Assembly (NCBI GenBank): GCA_039807445.1
Contig: JBDHRG010000017.1
Coordinates: 1-33,450 of the forward strand
Source of the DNA: JBDHRG01 sp039807445
Lineage (GTDB): Bacteria; Pseudomonadota; Gammaproteobacteria; Competibacterales; Competibacteraceae
Direction of reading: 5' to 3'
DNA: 33,450 nucleotides
Shown here piece by piece: positions 22,495 through 31,114 of the stretch. The notes below the pieces were generated by a model. That model was given only the letters and a program-made list of their open reading frames with translations, was not told where the DNA came from and searched no databases. The translations under genes were made by a program, and so were the position numbers. How positions within the stretch are numbered: the first letter of the stretch is position 1; each line of letters begins with the position of its first letter.

Positions 22495-24429
22495 TCAGGC
22501 GGCCAGCCCGGCCAGCCCGGCGGCGAGGAAGCCGGCGAGCACCCACCCCGCGAGGCGGTGCAGGTAGAAGTAATAGCGGACCCTGCCCCAGGCGGGGTCG
22601 ACCTGGCGGTAGCGCTCGTGGTCGAGGTTGATGACCGGCAGCAGCGTGTGCAGGCTGTAGGCGAAGCGCTCGGGCCAGGTCCAGGGCTCGAGCGGCGCCA
22701 CGCCCTGGGCCGTGAAGCGCTTCGAGGCGAGCGTAGCGCCTAGCGCGACGAACAGCAGCGTCCAGTACAGCGCCCAGTGGAGGCGGTGGCCGAAGCCGAT
22801 CAGCACGAGGTGCAGGTAGGCCGGCAACAGGCTCGGCAGCCGCTCGATGGGCACCGTCCCGCCGTCGAACGGAGGCAGGCCGCGCTTCTTCATCTGGAAC
22901 AGGACCTCGTCGGCGAGCGCTTCCTGGCCGTGCGCGCGCAGGGTGTCGGCGAGCTGCCGCTCGGGCTGGGGCGAAGCGCTGCGGTCGCGGGCGAGCCAGG
23001 CGCTCCACCACGCCGCGCCGCGATCGCTCTCGCAACTGAACTGCTCGTAGCGGAACCCGGCCAGCTCGAGCCGGTGCGGCCAGCGCTCGGCCCGCTCGAC
23101 CCGCCAGATCGCCGGGTCGCGCCCGCTCAGGCAGGCGCCCGCGTCGTCGACGAGCTGGGCCGAGGCGTCGGCCAGGCGCAGGAGCGACTGCGCCTGCCAG
23201 CGCGCGTTGCCGACCAGGAGCGCCTGGCGGATCCGCGCGCCGCGCAAATCGATCGACGGCAGTGGCCGCCCGGCGTCGGCGAGCTGCACCGTCTCGGCAT
23301 CGAGGTAGCTCAGGTCGAGCGCCGCTGCCGGGCTCAGCAGTCCGATCGCCGCGACGTCGAGCTCGAGGCCGATGCGGGCGCCGGAGAGGTCGAGGCCGCC
23401 GACCGTCAGTTCGCGGATGCGTACCCGACTGTCGACGCGGATGCCGCGCAGGCTCAACGGCGCCGTGAAGAGCGCGTTGCGCGCGATCTCGAGGTTGCCA
23501 CCGACCGAGGCCTCGTCCAGCTTCACGGCGTTGAGGAAGGCCTCGCTCAGGATCAGCGAGCGGCCGATGCGGACCCGCGGTGCGAGGAGCGCGTCGCGGA
23601 TGGTCGAACCGCGGCCTCGCAGTTCGAGGTTGACGCCGATCTGGGCATCGCTCAGGTCGACTTCGCCGAACTGGCCGGCGCTCAGGAACAGCGAGCCGCC
23701 GACGCGCAGGTGGGACATCGCGGTGCGCTTCTGCACCGCAACCCGGTCGCCGTCGAGAAAGACGCTGTCGCCGATGCGGCTGCCGTTGAAGGCGATGGCT
23801 TCGGCGCGGGAATTGCCGAGGTAAAGGTTCTGGCCGACCTCGATGTTGGTCAGCAGCAGATCGCCCGCGGCAGCGACGTTCGACAGGTCCAGGTGGTGGC
23901 GCACGAGCACGCTGTAGACGTCGACCGCGCCGCTGACCGCGTTGCCCTGCAGGTCGAGCTCGCCTTCCGACCGAATCCGTTTCAGCTCGAGGCCGTCTCC
24001 GAACGTGCTGTGGACGATGTGCACGTTCCTGCCGAAGCCGGTGTCGGTGACGGAGAGGCCCTGGCGGAAAGTGGCGCCGGTGATCACCAGGCCGTGGTCG
24101 AGGTCGAGATTGGCGAGGGTGACGCGCTCGGCGAACTCGGCGCCGACGAGGTAGACGATGCCGTTCGTGGGCAGCTCGGCGCGGCACGCCTCGTCACCGA
24201 ACAGCGTCTGCAGGAAGCCGGCGCCGAGTGCGCCCGTGCCGGAGGGCTGCGCCTGCGAGAAATCCGCCGCTCCGCCGCGGCGAAGCGCTTGCCACGCCCG
24301 GCGATCGGCCGGCTCGGTGGCGGGATCGTCCAGCGGGCAGGCCGCTTCGGCCAACGGCGCGGGGGGCGCGAGGGCCGTGAGCGCGAGGAAGAGATACGCT
24401 GCCACAGCGCAGCAGTGCGGGCGGTCCAT
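22495..24429 (-). CDS. Beta-solenoid (pentapeptide-like) membrane protein
   Basis: The 644-residue protein starts with a signal peptide or signal anchor (about residues 8-30). A long stretch (about 90-420) follows, made of regularly spaced short beta repeats such as LVITGATFRQGLSV, LDLQGNAVSGAVDV, LYLGNSRAEAIAFNGSRI, VDLSDAQIGVNLELRG and LDLSGARIGLELDV. This is typical of right-handed beta-helix or pentapeptide-type folds. After a helical linker with MKKRGLPPFDG, the C-terminus has two or more membrane segments (HWALYWTLLFVALGATLAS and LAGWVLAGFLAAGLAGLA). The solenoid should face the periplasm and the tail anchor it. GGGAG precedes the ATG. Similar proteins are annotated only as hypothetical or pentapeptide-repeat, and I assign no function. 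It diverges from the CbiM-like gene. Confidence 0.75.
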   Translation of the reverse strand: MDRPHCCAVAAYLFLALTALAPPAPLAEAACPLDDPATEPADRRAWQALRRGGAADFSQAQPSGTGALGAGFLQTLFGDEACRAELPTNGIVYLVGAEFAERVTLANLDLDHGLVITGATFRQGLSVTDTGFGRNVHIVHSTFGDGLELKRIRSEGELDLQGNAVSGAVDVYSVLVRHHLDLSNVAAAGDLLLTNIEVGQNLYLGNSRAEAIAFNGSRIGDSVFLDGDRVAVQKRTAMSHLRVGGSLFLSAGQFGEVDLSDAQIGVNLELRGRGSTIRDALLAPRVRIGRSLILSEAFLNAVKLDEASVGGNLEIARNALFTAPLSLRGIRVDSRVRIRELTVGGLDLSGARIGLELDVAAIGLLSPAAALDLSYLDAETVQLADAGRPLPSIDLRGARIRQALLVGNARWQAQSLLRLADASAQLVDDAGACLSGRDPAIWRVERAERWPHRLELAGFRYEQFSCESDRGAAWWSAWLARDRSASPQPERQLADTLRAHGQEALADEVLFQMKKRGLPPFDGGTVPIERLPSLLPAYLHLVLIGFGHRLHWALYWTLLFVALGATLASKRFTAQGVAPLEPWTWPERFAYSLHTLLPVINLDHERYRQVDPAWGRVRYYFYLHRLAGWVLAGFLAAGLAGLAA

Positions 24430-24576
24430 GGCGAGCTCCCGATCGGTCGGTGATCACGTCGCTGGTAGGTTTTAGCAGGAGATCAGCGTGTTACCGAGGG
24501 GGCGGCGCGTGCGTGTCTCGCCCGCCGGTGGCGGCGAGTACGCCCGGTCGGCACGGCTGGAGTATCCTGTGCCACC

Positions 24577-25236
24577 ATGAGCCTGCCGCCGCTGCCCGAA
24601 CCGCTGTCCTTCGCCGCCGGCCTGCTGCTCGCGCCGGTGCTGGCACAGGCGGCGCGGCGCGCGCCGTGGCGGGCGCTGCACGCCAACCGCCTCGAGCGCG
24701 TCTACGCTGGAGCGCTGGTGGCCGTGCTGCTGCTGTGGAGCTTTCAGGCCGGGGTCCGCCCCGGGCTGGACTTTCACTTCCTCGGCGTGACGGTACTGAC
24801 GCTGATGTTCGGCTGGTCGCTGGCCACGCTCGGTACCGCCGTGGTCGGCGTCGCGCTGTGCGCCGCCGGGCGCGGCGGCGACTGGGAGGCGCTGCCGCTC
24901 GCCATCCTGCTCGGCGGGGCGCTGCCGGCGGCGCTCAGCCACGCAGTGCAGCGCTTCGTCACCACGCGGCTGCCGCACAACCCCTTCGTCTACATCTTCC
25001 TGTGCGGCTTCGTCGGCGCGATCCTCGCGGCGGGCGCGATGGTGGCGGCGCAGGTCGCGCTGCTGGCCGCCGCCAACGCCTACCCGTTCGCGCGCATCGC
25101 CGGCGAGTACCTGCCCTTCCTGCCGCTGTACCTGTTCCCCGAAGGCGTGCTGAACGGGATGCTGACCACGGTCTTGATCGGTCTGCGCCCGGGCTGGCTC
25201 AAGACCTTCGACGAGAACACCTACCTCAAGAGCTGA
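24577..25236 (+). CDS. CbiM-like integral membrane protein (COG3235 type)
   Basis: The 219-residue protein has about six hydrophobic segments and resembles the energy-coupling-factor permease/CbiM family. It has LDFHFLGVTVLTLMFGWSLA near residue 70, NPFVYIFLCGFVGAILAAG near 130, and the closing YLPLYLFPEGVLNGMLTTVLIGLRPGWLKTF-like block. CbiM proteins supply the substrate-binding membrane component of cobalt or nickel importers, but the diagnostic N-terminal His ligand of nickel/cobalt CbiM is not seen. No CbiQ/CbiO (EcfT/A) partners are adjacent. It is followed eight bp later by a small cytochrome c gene, which probably shares its transcript. Substrate unknown. Confidence 0.75.
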   Translation: MSLPPLPEPLSFAAGLLLAPVLAQAARRAPWRALHANRLERVYAGALVAVLLLWSFQAGVRPGLDFHFLGVTVLTLMFGWSLATLGTAVVGVALCAAGRGGDWEALPLAILLGGALPAALSHAVQRFVTTRLPHNPFVYIFLCGFVGAILAAGAMVAAQVALLAAANAYPFARIAGEYLPFLPLYLFPEGVLNGMLTTVLIGLRPGWLKTFDENTYLKS

Positions 25237-25244
25237 GGCCCGCG

Positions 25245-25556
25245 ATGCGCAAGCTTGCCCTCGCCCTGGCGCGCGCCGGGCTGCTGTTCTTCGTCGGTAT
25301 GGCGTACGCCGGGGGCGACCCGCACGCCGGCAAGGCGCGCGCCGGCGTGTGTGTGGCCTGCCACGGCCCCGCCGGCATCAGCACCAACCCCGAGTGGCCC
25401 AACATCGCCGGGCAGAAGGCGGCGTACCTGGCGAAGCAGTTGCGCGCCTTCCGCGACGGCGTGCGCCAGGACCCGCTGATGTCGCCGATCGCCCAGGGGC
25501 TGAGCGACGCCGACATCGACAACCTCGCCGCGTACTTCAGCGCGCTGAAACCCTGA
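25245..25556 (+). CDS. Small periplasmic class I cytochrome c
   Basis: The 103-residue protein has a signal peptide (MRKLALALARAGLLFFVGMAYA). One haem c site follows, VCVACHGPAGIS, with the CVACH motif near residue 40. Then come PNIAGQKAAYLAKQLRAFRDG and MSPIAQGLSDADIDNLAAYF, where the Met is the likely second axial ligand. This is the c553/c4-half type of short electron carrier. It lies eight bp after the CbiM-like gene in the same direction. Its redox partner is not identifiable; cytochrome oxidase or a dehydrogenase elsewhere is possible. Confidence 0.9.
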   Translation: MRKLALALARAGLLFFVGMAYAGGDPHAGKARAGVCVACHGPAGISTNPEWPNIAGQKAAYLAKQLRAFRDGVRQDPLMSPIAQGLSDADIDNLAAYFSALKP

Positions 25557-25576
25557 AGGCTGTCGACGCGGAGCGG

Positions 25577-25636
25577 TGATGGGGAATGGGGAAGCGGGGG
25601 CCCCAGGCTCATCACTCATCACTCAATTCCTCATCA
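25577..25636. repeat. Intergenic repeat of the ATGAGGAATGGG family, inverted arms
   Basis: GTGATGGGGAAT is followed, after a GGGGGCCCC centre and CTCATCACTCATCAC, by ATTCCTCATCAC, its near-complement. The motif resembles the palindrome at 264-296 and the array at 33365-33450. The enclosing 231-bp gap before rpe has no supported gene. Confidence 0.65.
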
Positions 25637-25787
25637 CTGATTGCCGGACGGCTCCTTTGCTGCTCTGTGCCTGCGCTGCGCCGTCTTTCCCGAGGCTTGG
25701 CCGGGGCGCAGCGCTCCGGTAGAGTCACGGGTTCTCCGGCAGCGGCCGCGCGCAGCCGCACCCGGCCCGTCACCCCACGAGAGAGAC

Positions 25788-26465
25788 ATGGCGAACGATT
25801 TCCTGATCGCACCCTCGATCCTGTCGGCCGACTTCGCGCGGCTCGGCGAAGAGGTGCGGGCGGTGCTGGCCGCCGGCGCCGACATCGTTCACTTCGACGT
25901 GATGGACAACCATTACGTGCCCAACCTGACGGTCGGCCCGGTGGTGTGCGAGGCGCTGCGCAAGCACGGCATCAGCGCGCCGATCGACGTGCACCTGATG
26001 GTCGAGCCGGTCGATTCGCTGGTGCCGATGTTCGCCAAGGCGGGCGCCACCTACATCACCTTCCACCCCGAGGCCAGCCGCCACGTCGACCGCACGCTCG
26101 CCCTGATCCGCGACCAGGGCTGCAAGGCCGGGCTGGTGTTCAACCCGGCCACGCCGCTGAGCCACCTCGACCACGTGCTCGACAAGGTCGACATGGTGCT
26201 GCTGATGTCGGTGAACCCCGGCTTCGGCGGCCAGAGCTTCATCCCCGGCACGCTGAAGAAGCTCGAGCAGGCGCGCGCGCTGATCGACGCCTCGGGCTTC
26301 GACATCCGCCTCGAGATCGACGGCGGGGTCAAGGTCGACAACATCGGCGCGATCGCCGCCGCGGGCGCCGACACCTTCGTCGCCGGCAGCGCGATCTTCA
26401 ACACTCCCGACTACGAGGCCACGATCGCCGCGATGCGCGCCGAACTGGCGAAGGTGCAACGCTGA
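25788..26465 (+). CDS. rpe: Ribulose-phosphate 3-epimerase
   Basis: The 225-residue TIM-barrel protein starts ANDFLIAPSILSADFARLGEEV and carries the metal-site segments DIVHFDVMDNHYVPNLTVGP and VHLMVEP. It also has ITFHPEAS, VLLMSVNPGFGGQSFIP and EIDGGVKVDNI. It interconverts ribulose-5-phosphate and xylulose-5-phosphate in the pentose phosphate pathway. The start at 25788 has GAGAGAG upstream. Its TGA overlaps the ATG of gph by one base, the usual proteobacterial rpe-gph coupling, upstream of trpE. Confidence 0.96.
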   Translation: MANDFLIAPSILSADFARLGEEVRAVLAAGADIVHFDVMDNHYVPNLTVGPVVCEALRKHGISAPIDVHLMVEPVDSLVPMFAKAGATYITFHPEASRHVDRTLALIRDQGCKAGLVFNPATPLSHLDHVLDKVDMVLLMSVNPGFGGQSFIPGTLKKLEQARALIDASGFDIRLEIDGGVKVDNIGAIAAAGADTFVAGSAIFNTPDYEATIAAMRAELAKVQR

Positions 26466-27133
26466 TGTTCGCCCGGATCGAAGCGGTGTTCTTCGACCTC
26501 GACGGCACGCTGGTCGACAGCGTTCCCGACATCGCCGCCGCGGTCGACCGGCTGATGGCCGAGCTCGGCTTGCCGGCGCGCGGCGAAGCGGCGGTGCGGG
26601 CCTGGGTCGGCAACGGCTCGGAGAACCTGATCCGCCGCGCGATCAGCGGCACGATCGACGGCGAAGTCGACGCGCCGCTGATGGCGAAGGCCCGGCCGCT
26701 GTACCGCGCCGCCTACGCCGAGCACGTCTGCGTGCACAGCACGCTGTACCCGGGGGTCCTCGAGGGGCTGGAGGCGCTGGCCGGGCGCGGGCTGCGCATG
26801 GCCTGTGTCACCAACAAGCCGGCCGACCTGGCGGCTCCGCTGCTCGAGCGCCTGGGGCTGGCGCACCACTTCGCGACGGTCGTCGGCGGGGAGTGCACGC
26901 CGGCGGTCAAGCCCAAGCCCGATGCCCTGCTGCTGGCGGCTGCGCGCCTCGGCGTCGATCTGGCGCGGGCACTGATGGTCGGCGACTCGATCAACGACGT
27001 CGGCGCGGCGCGCAACGCCGGGTGCCCGGTGGTGTGCGTGCCGTATGGTTACAATCATGGCCACGACATCCGCGACGCGCAGCCGGATGCGGTGATCGCC
27101 ACCCTCGCCGAACTGCCCGCGCTGATCGCCTGA
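26465..27133 (+). CDS. gph: Phosphoglycolate phosphatase
   Basis: The 222-residue HAD-family protein has motif I EAVFFDLDGTLVDSVPDIA, a helical cap, motif II MACVTNKP, motif III Lys in GECTPAVKPKPDALLL and motif IV LMVGDSINDVGAARNAG. It dephosphorylates 2-phosphoglycolate, a by-product of DNA repair and other reactions. It is translationally coupled to rpe through TGATG. The 106 bp before trpE contain no convincing tryptophan leader peptide: a 15-codon frame at 27143 has only one Trp. Confidence 0.94.
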   Translation: MFARIEAVFFDLDGTLVDSVPDIAAAVDRLMAELGLPARGEAAVRAWVGNGSENLIRRAISGTIDGEVDAPLMAKARPLYRAAYAEHVCVHSTLYPGVLEGLEALAGRGLRMACVTNKPADLAAPLLERLGLAHHFATVVGGECTPAVKPKPDALLLAAARLGVDLARALMVGDSINDVGAARNAGCPVVCVPYGYNHGHDIRDAQPDAVIATLAELPALIA

Positions 27134-27239
27134 GCGCTGCCGATGATCCCGACCGAGACGCAGCCGATCGACCTGCGATGGCGAAGCCGCTAGGCCGCCG
27201 ACCGCGCACCGTCACATCGTCTCGCCACGAGGGATCGCC

Positions 27240-28724
27240 ATGAACGAAATCCAGTTCGAAGCCCTGGCCTCCCAGGGTTACACCCGTATTCCGGTCGCGC
27301 GCGAAGTGCTCGCCGACCTCGACACGCCGCTGTCGACTTACCTGAAACTCGCCGCCGCACCGTACTCGTACCTGCTCGAGTCGGTACAGGGCGGCGAGAA
27401 GTGGGGTCGCTACTCGATGATCGGTCTGCCGGCGCGCAAGGTGGTGCGCGTGCGCGGTTACGAGGTCACGGTCGAGCACAGCGGCGAGATCGTCGAGCGC
27501 GCGACGGTCGTCGATCCGCTCGCCTGGATCGAAGCCTTCCACGCGCGCTACCGCGTGCCCGACAACCTCGAGGGGCTGCCGCGCTTCGCCGGCGGCCTGG
27601 TCGGCTACTTCGGCTATGACGTGATCCGCTACGTCGAGCCGCGCCTGCGCGCCTGCCCCAATCCCGACCCGCTCGACAACCCCGACATCCTGCTGCTGGT
27701 GTCGGAAGACGTGGTGGTGTTCGACAACCTGGCCGGCAAGCTGTACGTGATCACCCAGGTCGACCCGAACCTCGAGCGCGCCTGGGCCAAGGCGCAGGCG
27801 CGGCTCGACGAACTGGTCGAGCGCCTGCGCAGCGGCCATCCGCCGTACCGCACGCTGGCCAGCGAAGGCTTCGAGGTCGGCGAGCAGGATTTCGAGTCGA
27901 GCTTCTCGCGCGAAGGCTTCGAAGCCGCGGTCGAGCGCATCAAGGCCTACATCCGCGACGGCGACTGCATGCAGGTCGTGCCCTCGCAGCGGATGAGCAT
28001 CCCGTTCCGCGCCGAGCCGCTCGATCTGTACCGCGCGCTGCGCAGCCTGAACCCCTCGCCGTACATGTTCTACTTCGACTTCGGCGGCTTCCACGTCGTG
28101 GGCTCTTCGCCGGAGATCCTGACGCGCGTCGAGGACGGCCTGGTCACGGTGCGCCCGATCGCCGGCACCCGCCCGCGCGGCAGGACCGAGGCCGAAGACC
28201 GCGCCTTCGAGGCCGATCTGCTCGCCGATCCCAAGGAGCGCGCCGAACACGTGATGCTGATCGACCTCGGCCGCAACGACGTGGGCCGCGTCAGCGAGAC
28301 CGGTTCGGTGCGCGTCACCGAGCAGATGGTGGTGGAGCGCTACTCGCACGTGATGCACATCGTCTCCAACGTCACCGGCGCGCTGCAGCCCGGGCTCACG
28401 GCCATCGACGTGCTGCGCGCGGTGCACCCGGCCGGCACGCTGAGCGGCGCGCCGAAGATCCGCGCGATGGAGATCATCGACGAGCTCGAGCCGGTCAAGC
28501 GCGGCATCTACGGCGGTGCGGTCGGCTATCTGTCGTGGTCGGGCAGCATGGACACCGCGATCGCGATCCGCACCGCGGTGATCAAGGACGGCCGGCTGCA
28601 CGTGCAGGCCGGCGCCGGCATCGTCGCCGACTCGGTACCCGCCTCGGAGTGGGAAGAAACGCTGAACAAGCGCCGCGCGATCTTCCGCGCCGTCGCGCTG
28701 GCCGAACGCGGCCTGGGGGCTTGA
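27240..28724 (+). CDS. trpE: Anthranilate synthase component I
   Basis: The 494-residue protein has the N-terminal feedback-binding LLES element (YSYLLESVQGGEKWGRYSMIG) and the central PSPYMFYFDFGGFHVVGSSPEIL. The chorismate-site motifs are PIAGTRPRGRTEAED, HVMLIDLGRNDVGRVS, HPAGTLSGAPKIRAMEIIDELE and RGIYGGAVGYLSWSGSMD. With TrpG it makes anthranilate from chorismate and glutamine. GAGGGA precedes the ATG at normal spacing. It is separated from trpG by a DUF29 gene and a 272-bp gap, so trpE and trpGDC may have separate promoters. Confidence 0.96.
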   Translation: MNEIQFEALASQGYTRIPVAREVLADLDTPLSTYLKLAAAPYSYLLESVQGGEKWGRYSMIGLPARKVVRVRGYEVTVEHSGEIVERATVVDPLAWIEAFHARYRVPDNLEGLPRFAGGLVGYFGYDVIRYVEPRLRACPNPDPLDNPDILLLVSEDVVVFDNLAGKLYVITQVDPNLERAWAKAQARLDELVERLRSGHPPYRTLASEGFEVGEQDFESSFSREGFEAAVERIKAYIRDGDCMQVVPSQRMSIPFRAEPLDLYRALRSLNPSPYMFYFDFGGFHVVGSSPEILTRVEDGLVTVRPIAGTRPRGRTEAEDRAFEADLLADPKERAEHVMLIDLGRNDVGRVSETGSVRVTEQMVVERYSHVMHIVSNVTGALQPGLTAIDVLRAVHPAGTLSGAPKIRAMEIIDELEPVKRGIYGGAVGYLSWSGSMDTAIAIRTAVIKDGRLHVQAGAGIVADSVPASEWEETLNKRRAIFRAVALAERGLGA

Positions 28725-28779
28725 GCCTATACTGCGCGCGAACCGAACCGCGGTCCGAGCCGCGAACGACGAGGCACGC

Positions 28780-29226
28780 ATGGGCGCTTCCCTGTACGAA
28801 ACCGACCTGTACGCCTGGACGACCCGGAACGCCGCGCTGATCCGTGCCGGCCGGCTGAGCGAGGTGGACTTGATGAACGTCGCCGAGGAGCTGGAAAGCA
28901 TGGGGCGGAGTGAGCGTCGGGCGCTGTCGAGCCGGCTTGCCGTGCTGCTGATGCACCTGCTCAAGTGGCGGCACCAGCCCGAGCGGCGCGGCAACAGTTG
29001 GCGCGCGACGATCAAGGAGCAGCGCCGGCAGGTTCAGAAACTGCTGACGGAAAGCCCGAGTCTGCGGCCCGAACTGGCGTCGATCCTGCTCGACGCCTAC
29101 GAAGGTGCGGTGCTCGCGGCTGTCGCCGAAACCGATCTGGACGAATCGACGTTCCCCGAGGTCTGCCCGTTCACGGTCGAGCAGGCGCTGGCCCCGGATT
29201 ACTGGCCGGATGGCGAGCCGACCTGA
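28780..29226 (+). CDS. DUF29-family protein inserted between trpE and trpG
   Basis: The 148-residue protein matches DUF29: YETDLYAWTTRNAALIRAGRLSEVDLMNVAEELESMGRSERR, then LAVLLMHLLKWRHQPERRGNSWRATIKEQRRQV, and a C-terminal FPEVCPFTVEQALAPDYWPD. The family is common in cyanobacteria and proteobacteria, often in several copies and near mobile DNA; its function is unknown. It starts 55 bp after trpE. The trailing 272 bp to trpG (29227-29498) hold no supported gene and no obvious terminator. It is probably a later insertion into an ancestral trpE-trpG pair. Confidence 0.9.
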   Translation: MGASLYETDLYAWTTRNAALIRAGRLSEVDLMNVAEELESMGRSERRALSSRLAVLLMHLLKWRHQPERRGNSWRATIKEQRRQVQKLLTESPSLRPELASILLDAYEGAVLAAVAETDLDESTFPEVCPFTVEQALAPDYWPDGEPT

Positions 29227-29498
29227 GCGAGCGTCCACACACCTTCCTGCCATGGCAGGGGGAGCGTCCCAGGCATTGCTTCGGGCGCGTGTCGATGAAG
29301 CCGTTATCCGGCTGTTGCGCCAGGGCGTCATCGCCCGAAAGGCCCGCGCATCCCGTAGACGCCTCCGGCTGCAGTCGGCACAATCGGCCGTCTGCACCCT
29401 CGCCGAGCAGGGCAGCGCCAGGAAAAGCGGGCAGCTTTGCGGGTACGTTTCGACGCTTGGCCGGGGGCGCTGTCCACGAATCGGGGGATACGCCCGCC

Positions 29499-30077
29499 AT
29501 GCTGTTGATGATCGATAACTACGACTCGTTCACGTACAACATCGTCCAGTACTTCGGCGAGCTCGGCGCCGAGGTGCGCGTGTACCGCAACGATGCGATC
29601 ACGCTGGACGAGATCGAGGCGCTGAAACCCTCGCACCTGGTGATCTCGCCGGGGCCGTGCACCCCCAGCGAGGCCGGCATCTCGGTGGCGGCGATCGCCC
29701 GCTTCGCCGGCCGGATCCCGGTCCTCGGCGTCTGCCTCGGCCACCAGAGCATCGGCCAGGCCTTCGGCGGCAAGGTGGTGCACGCCAAGGAAATCATGCA
29801 CGGCAAGACTTCGCCGGTGGTGCACCAGGGGCAGGGCGTGTTCGCCGGGTTGCCCAGCCCGTTGCGGGTGACGCGCTACCACTCGCTGGTGGTCGAGCAG
29901 GCCAGCCTGCCCGACTGCCTCGAAGTCACCGCCTGGACCGAGCACGCCGACGGCAGCCTCGACGAGATCATGGGCGTGCGCCACCGCGGCCTGCCGGTCG
30001 AGGGCGTGCAGTTCCACCCCGAGTCGATCCTGACCGAGCACGGCCACGCGATGCTCGCCAACTTCCTGCGGACGTGA
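29499..30077 (+). CDS. trpG: Anthranilate synthase component II (glutamine amidotransferase)
   Basis: The 192-residue class I amidotransferase has LLMIDNYDSFTYNIVQYF, ISPGPCTPSEAG, nucleophile Cys79 in VLGVCLGHQSIGQAFGG, and the His-Glu pair in GVQFHPESILTEHG. It delivers ammonia to TrpE; in many bacteria the same subunit also serves aminodeoxychorismate synthase. The ATG at 29499 gives the expected family length. It is followed 11 bp later by trpD. Confidence 0.95.
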   Translation: MLLMIDNYDSFTYNIVQYFGELGAEVRVYRNDAITLDEIEALKPSHLVISPGPCTPSEAGISVAAIARFAGRIPVLGVCLGHQSIGQAFGGKVVHAKEIMHGKTSPVVHQGQGVFAGLPSPLRVTRYHSLVVEQASLPDCLEVTAWTEHADGSLDEIMGVRHRGLPVEGVQFHPESILTEHGHAMLANFLRT

Positions 30078-30088
30078 GGGGCAAGGCC

Positions 30089-31114
30089 ATGGACATGCAG
30101 AGTGCCATCCGCCGCGTGGTCGAGCGCCACGACCTGGGCGGCGACGAGATGGAGCAGGTGATGCGGCTGATCATGACCGGTGAGGCGACGCCGGCGCAGA
30201 TCGGCGGCTTCCTGATCGCCCTGCGCATGAAGGGCGAGACGGTCGACGAGATCGCCGCCGCCGCCAGAGTGATGCGCGCGCTGGCGACGCCGGTGCGGGC
30301 CGAGGGCGAGCACGTGGTCGACATCGTCGGCACCGGCGGCGACGTCTCGGGCAGCTTCAACGTCTCGACCGCCTCGGCGATGGTGGTCGCCGCTGCCGGC
30401 GGCACCGTCGCCAAGCACGGCAACCGCGCCGCCTCGAGCAAGAGCGGCGCGGCCGACGTGCTCGAAGCCGCCGGCATGCGGCTGGACCTGAGCCCGGCGC
30501 AGCTCGAGGCGTGCATCCGCGAAGTCGGCGTCGGCTTCCTGTTCGCGCCGCAGCACCACAGCGCGATGAAGCACGCGATCGGCCCGCGCCGCGAGATGGC
30601 GGTGCGCACGATCTTCAACGTGCTCGGCCCGCTGACCAATCCGGCCGGCGCGCCGAACGGGGTGATCGGCGTATTCGCCGCCGAGCTGGTCGAGCCGCTG
30701 GCGCAGGTGCTCGAGCGCCTCGGCTCGCGCCACGTGATGGTGGTGCACGGCGAAGACCGGCTCGACGAGATCAGCATCGGTGCACCCACGCGCGTCGCCG
30801 AACTCGAGGGCGGCGAGGTACGCAGCTACACGATCGTGCCGGAGGACTTCGGCCTGCAGCGCGCGCCGCTGGAGGCGATCCGCGTCGGCTCGGCGGCCGA
30901 GTCGCTGGCGGTGATCCGCCGCGTGCTCGCGAACGAGCCGGGGCCGGCGCGCGACATCGTGGTGCTCAACGCCGGCGCGGCGATCCACGTCGCCGGATGT
31001 GCGGCGAGCCACGCCGAGGGCATCGAAAAGGCGAGGGCCGTGCTCGCCGACGGCTCGGCCAACGCCACCTTCGACCGCCTGATCGCGTTCACCCGGAAGC
31101 AGGGTCATGCGTGA
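30089..31114 (+). CDS. trpD: Anthranilate phosphoribosyltransferase
   Basis: The 341-residue protein has the N-terminal helical domain with QIGGFLIALRMKGETVDEI. The PRPP loop is DIVGTGGDVSGSFNVSTASA, followed by KHGNRAASSKSGAADVLEA, RREMAVRTIFNVLGPLTNPA and VVHGEDRLDEIS. It adds phosphoribose to anthranilate in tryptophan synthesis. The start at 30089 follows GAGGGGCAAGG. Its end overlaps the trpC start by eight bases, indicating coupled translation. Confidence 0.96.
   Translation: MDMQSAIRRVVERHDLGGDEMEQVMRLIMTGEATPAQIGGFLIALRMKGETVDEIAAAARVMRALATPVRAEGEHVVDIVGTGGDVSGSFNVSTASAMVVAAAGGTVAKHGNRAASSKSGAADVLEAAGMRLDLSPAQLEACIREVGVGFLFAPQHHSAMKHAIGPRREMAVRTIFNVLGPLTNPAGAPNGVIGVFAAELVEPLAQVLERLGSRHVMVVHGEDRLDEISIGAPTRVAELEGGEVRSYTIVPEDFGLQRAPLEAIRVGSAAESLAVIRRVLANEPGPARDIVVLNAGAAIHVAGCAASHAEGIEKARAVLADGSANATFDRLIAFTRKQGHA

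Noticed and set aside
27143..27190. A possible trp leader peptide before trpE
   Set aside because: The 15-codon frame has a single Trp codon, no tandem Trp, and no clear attenuator stem-loops follow.
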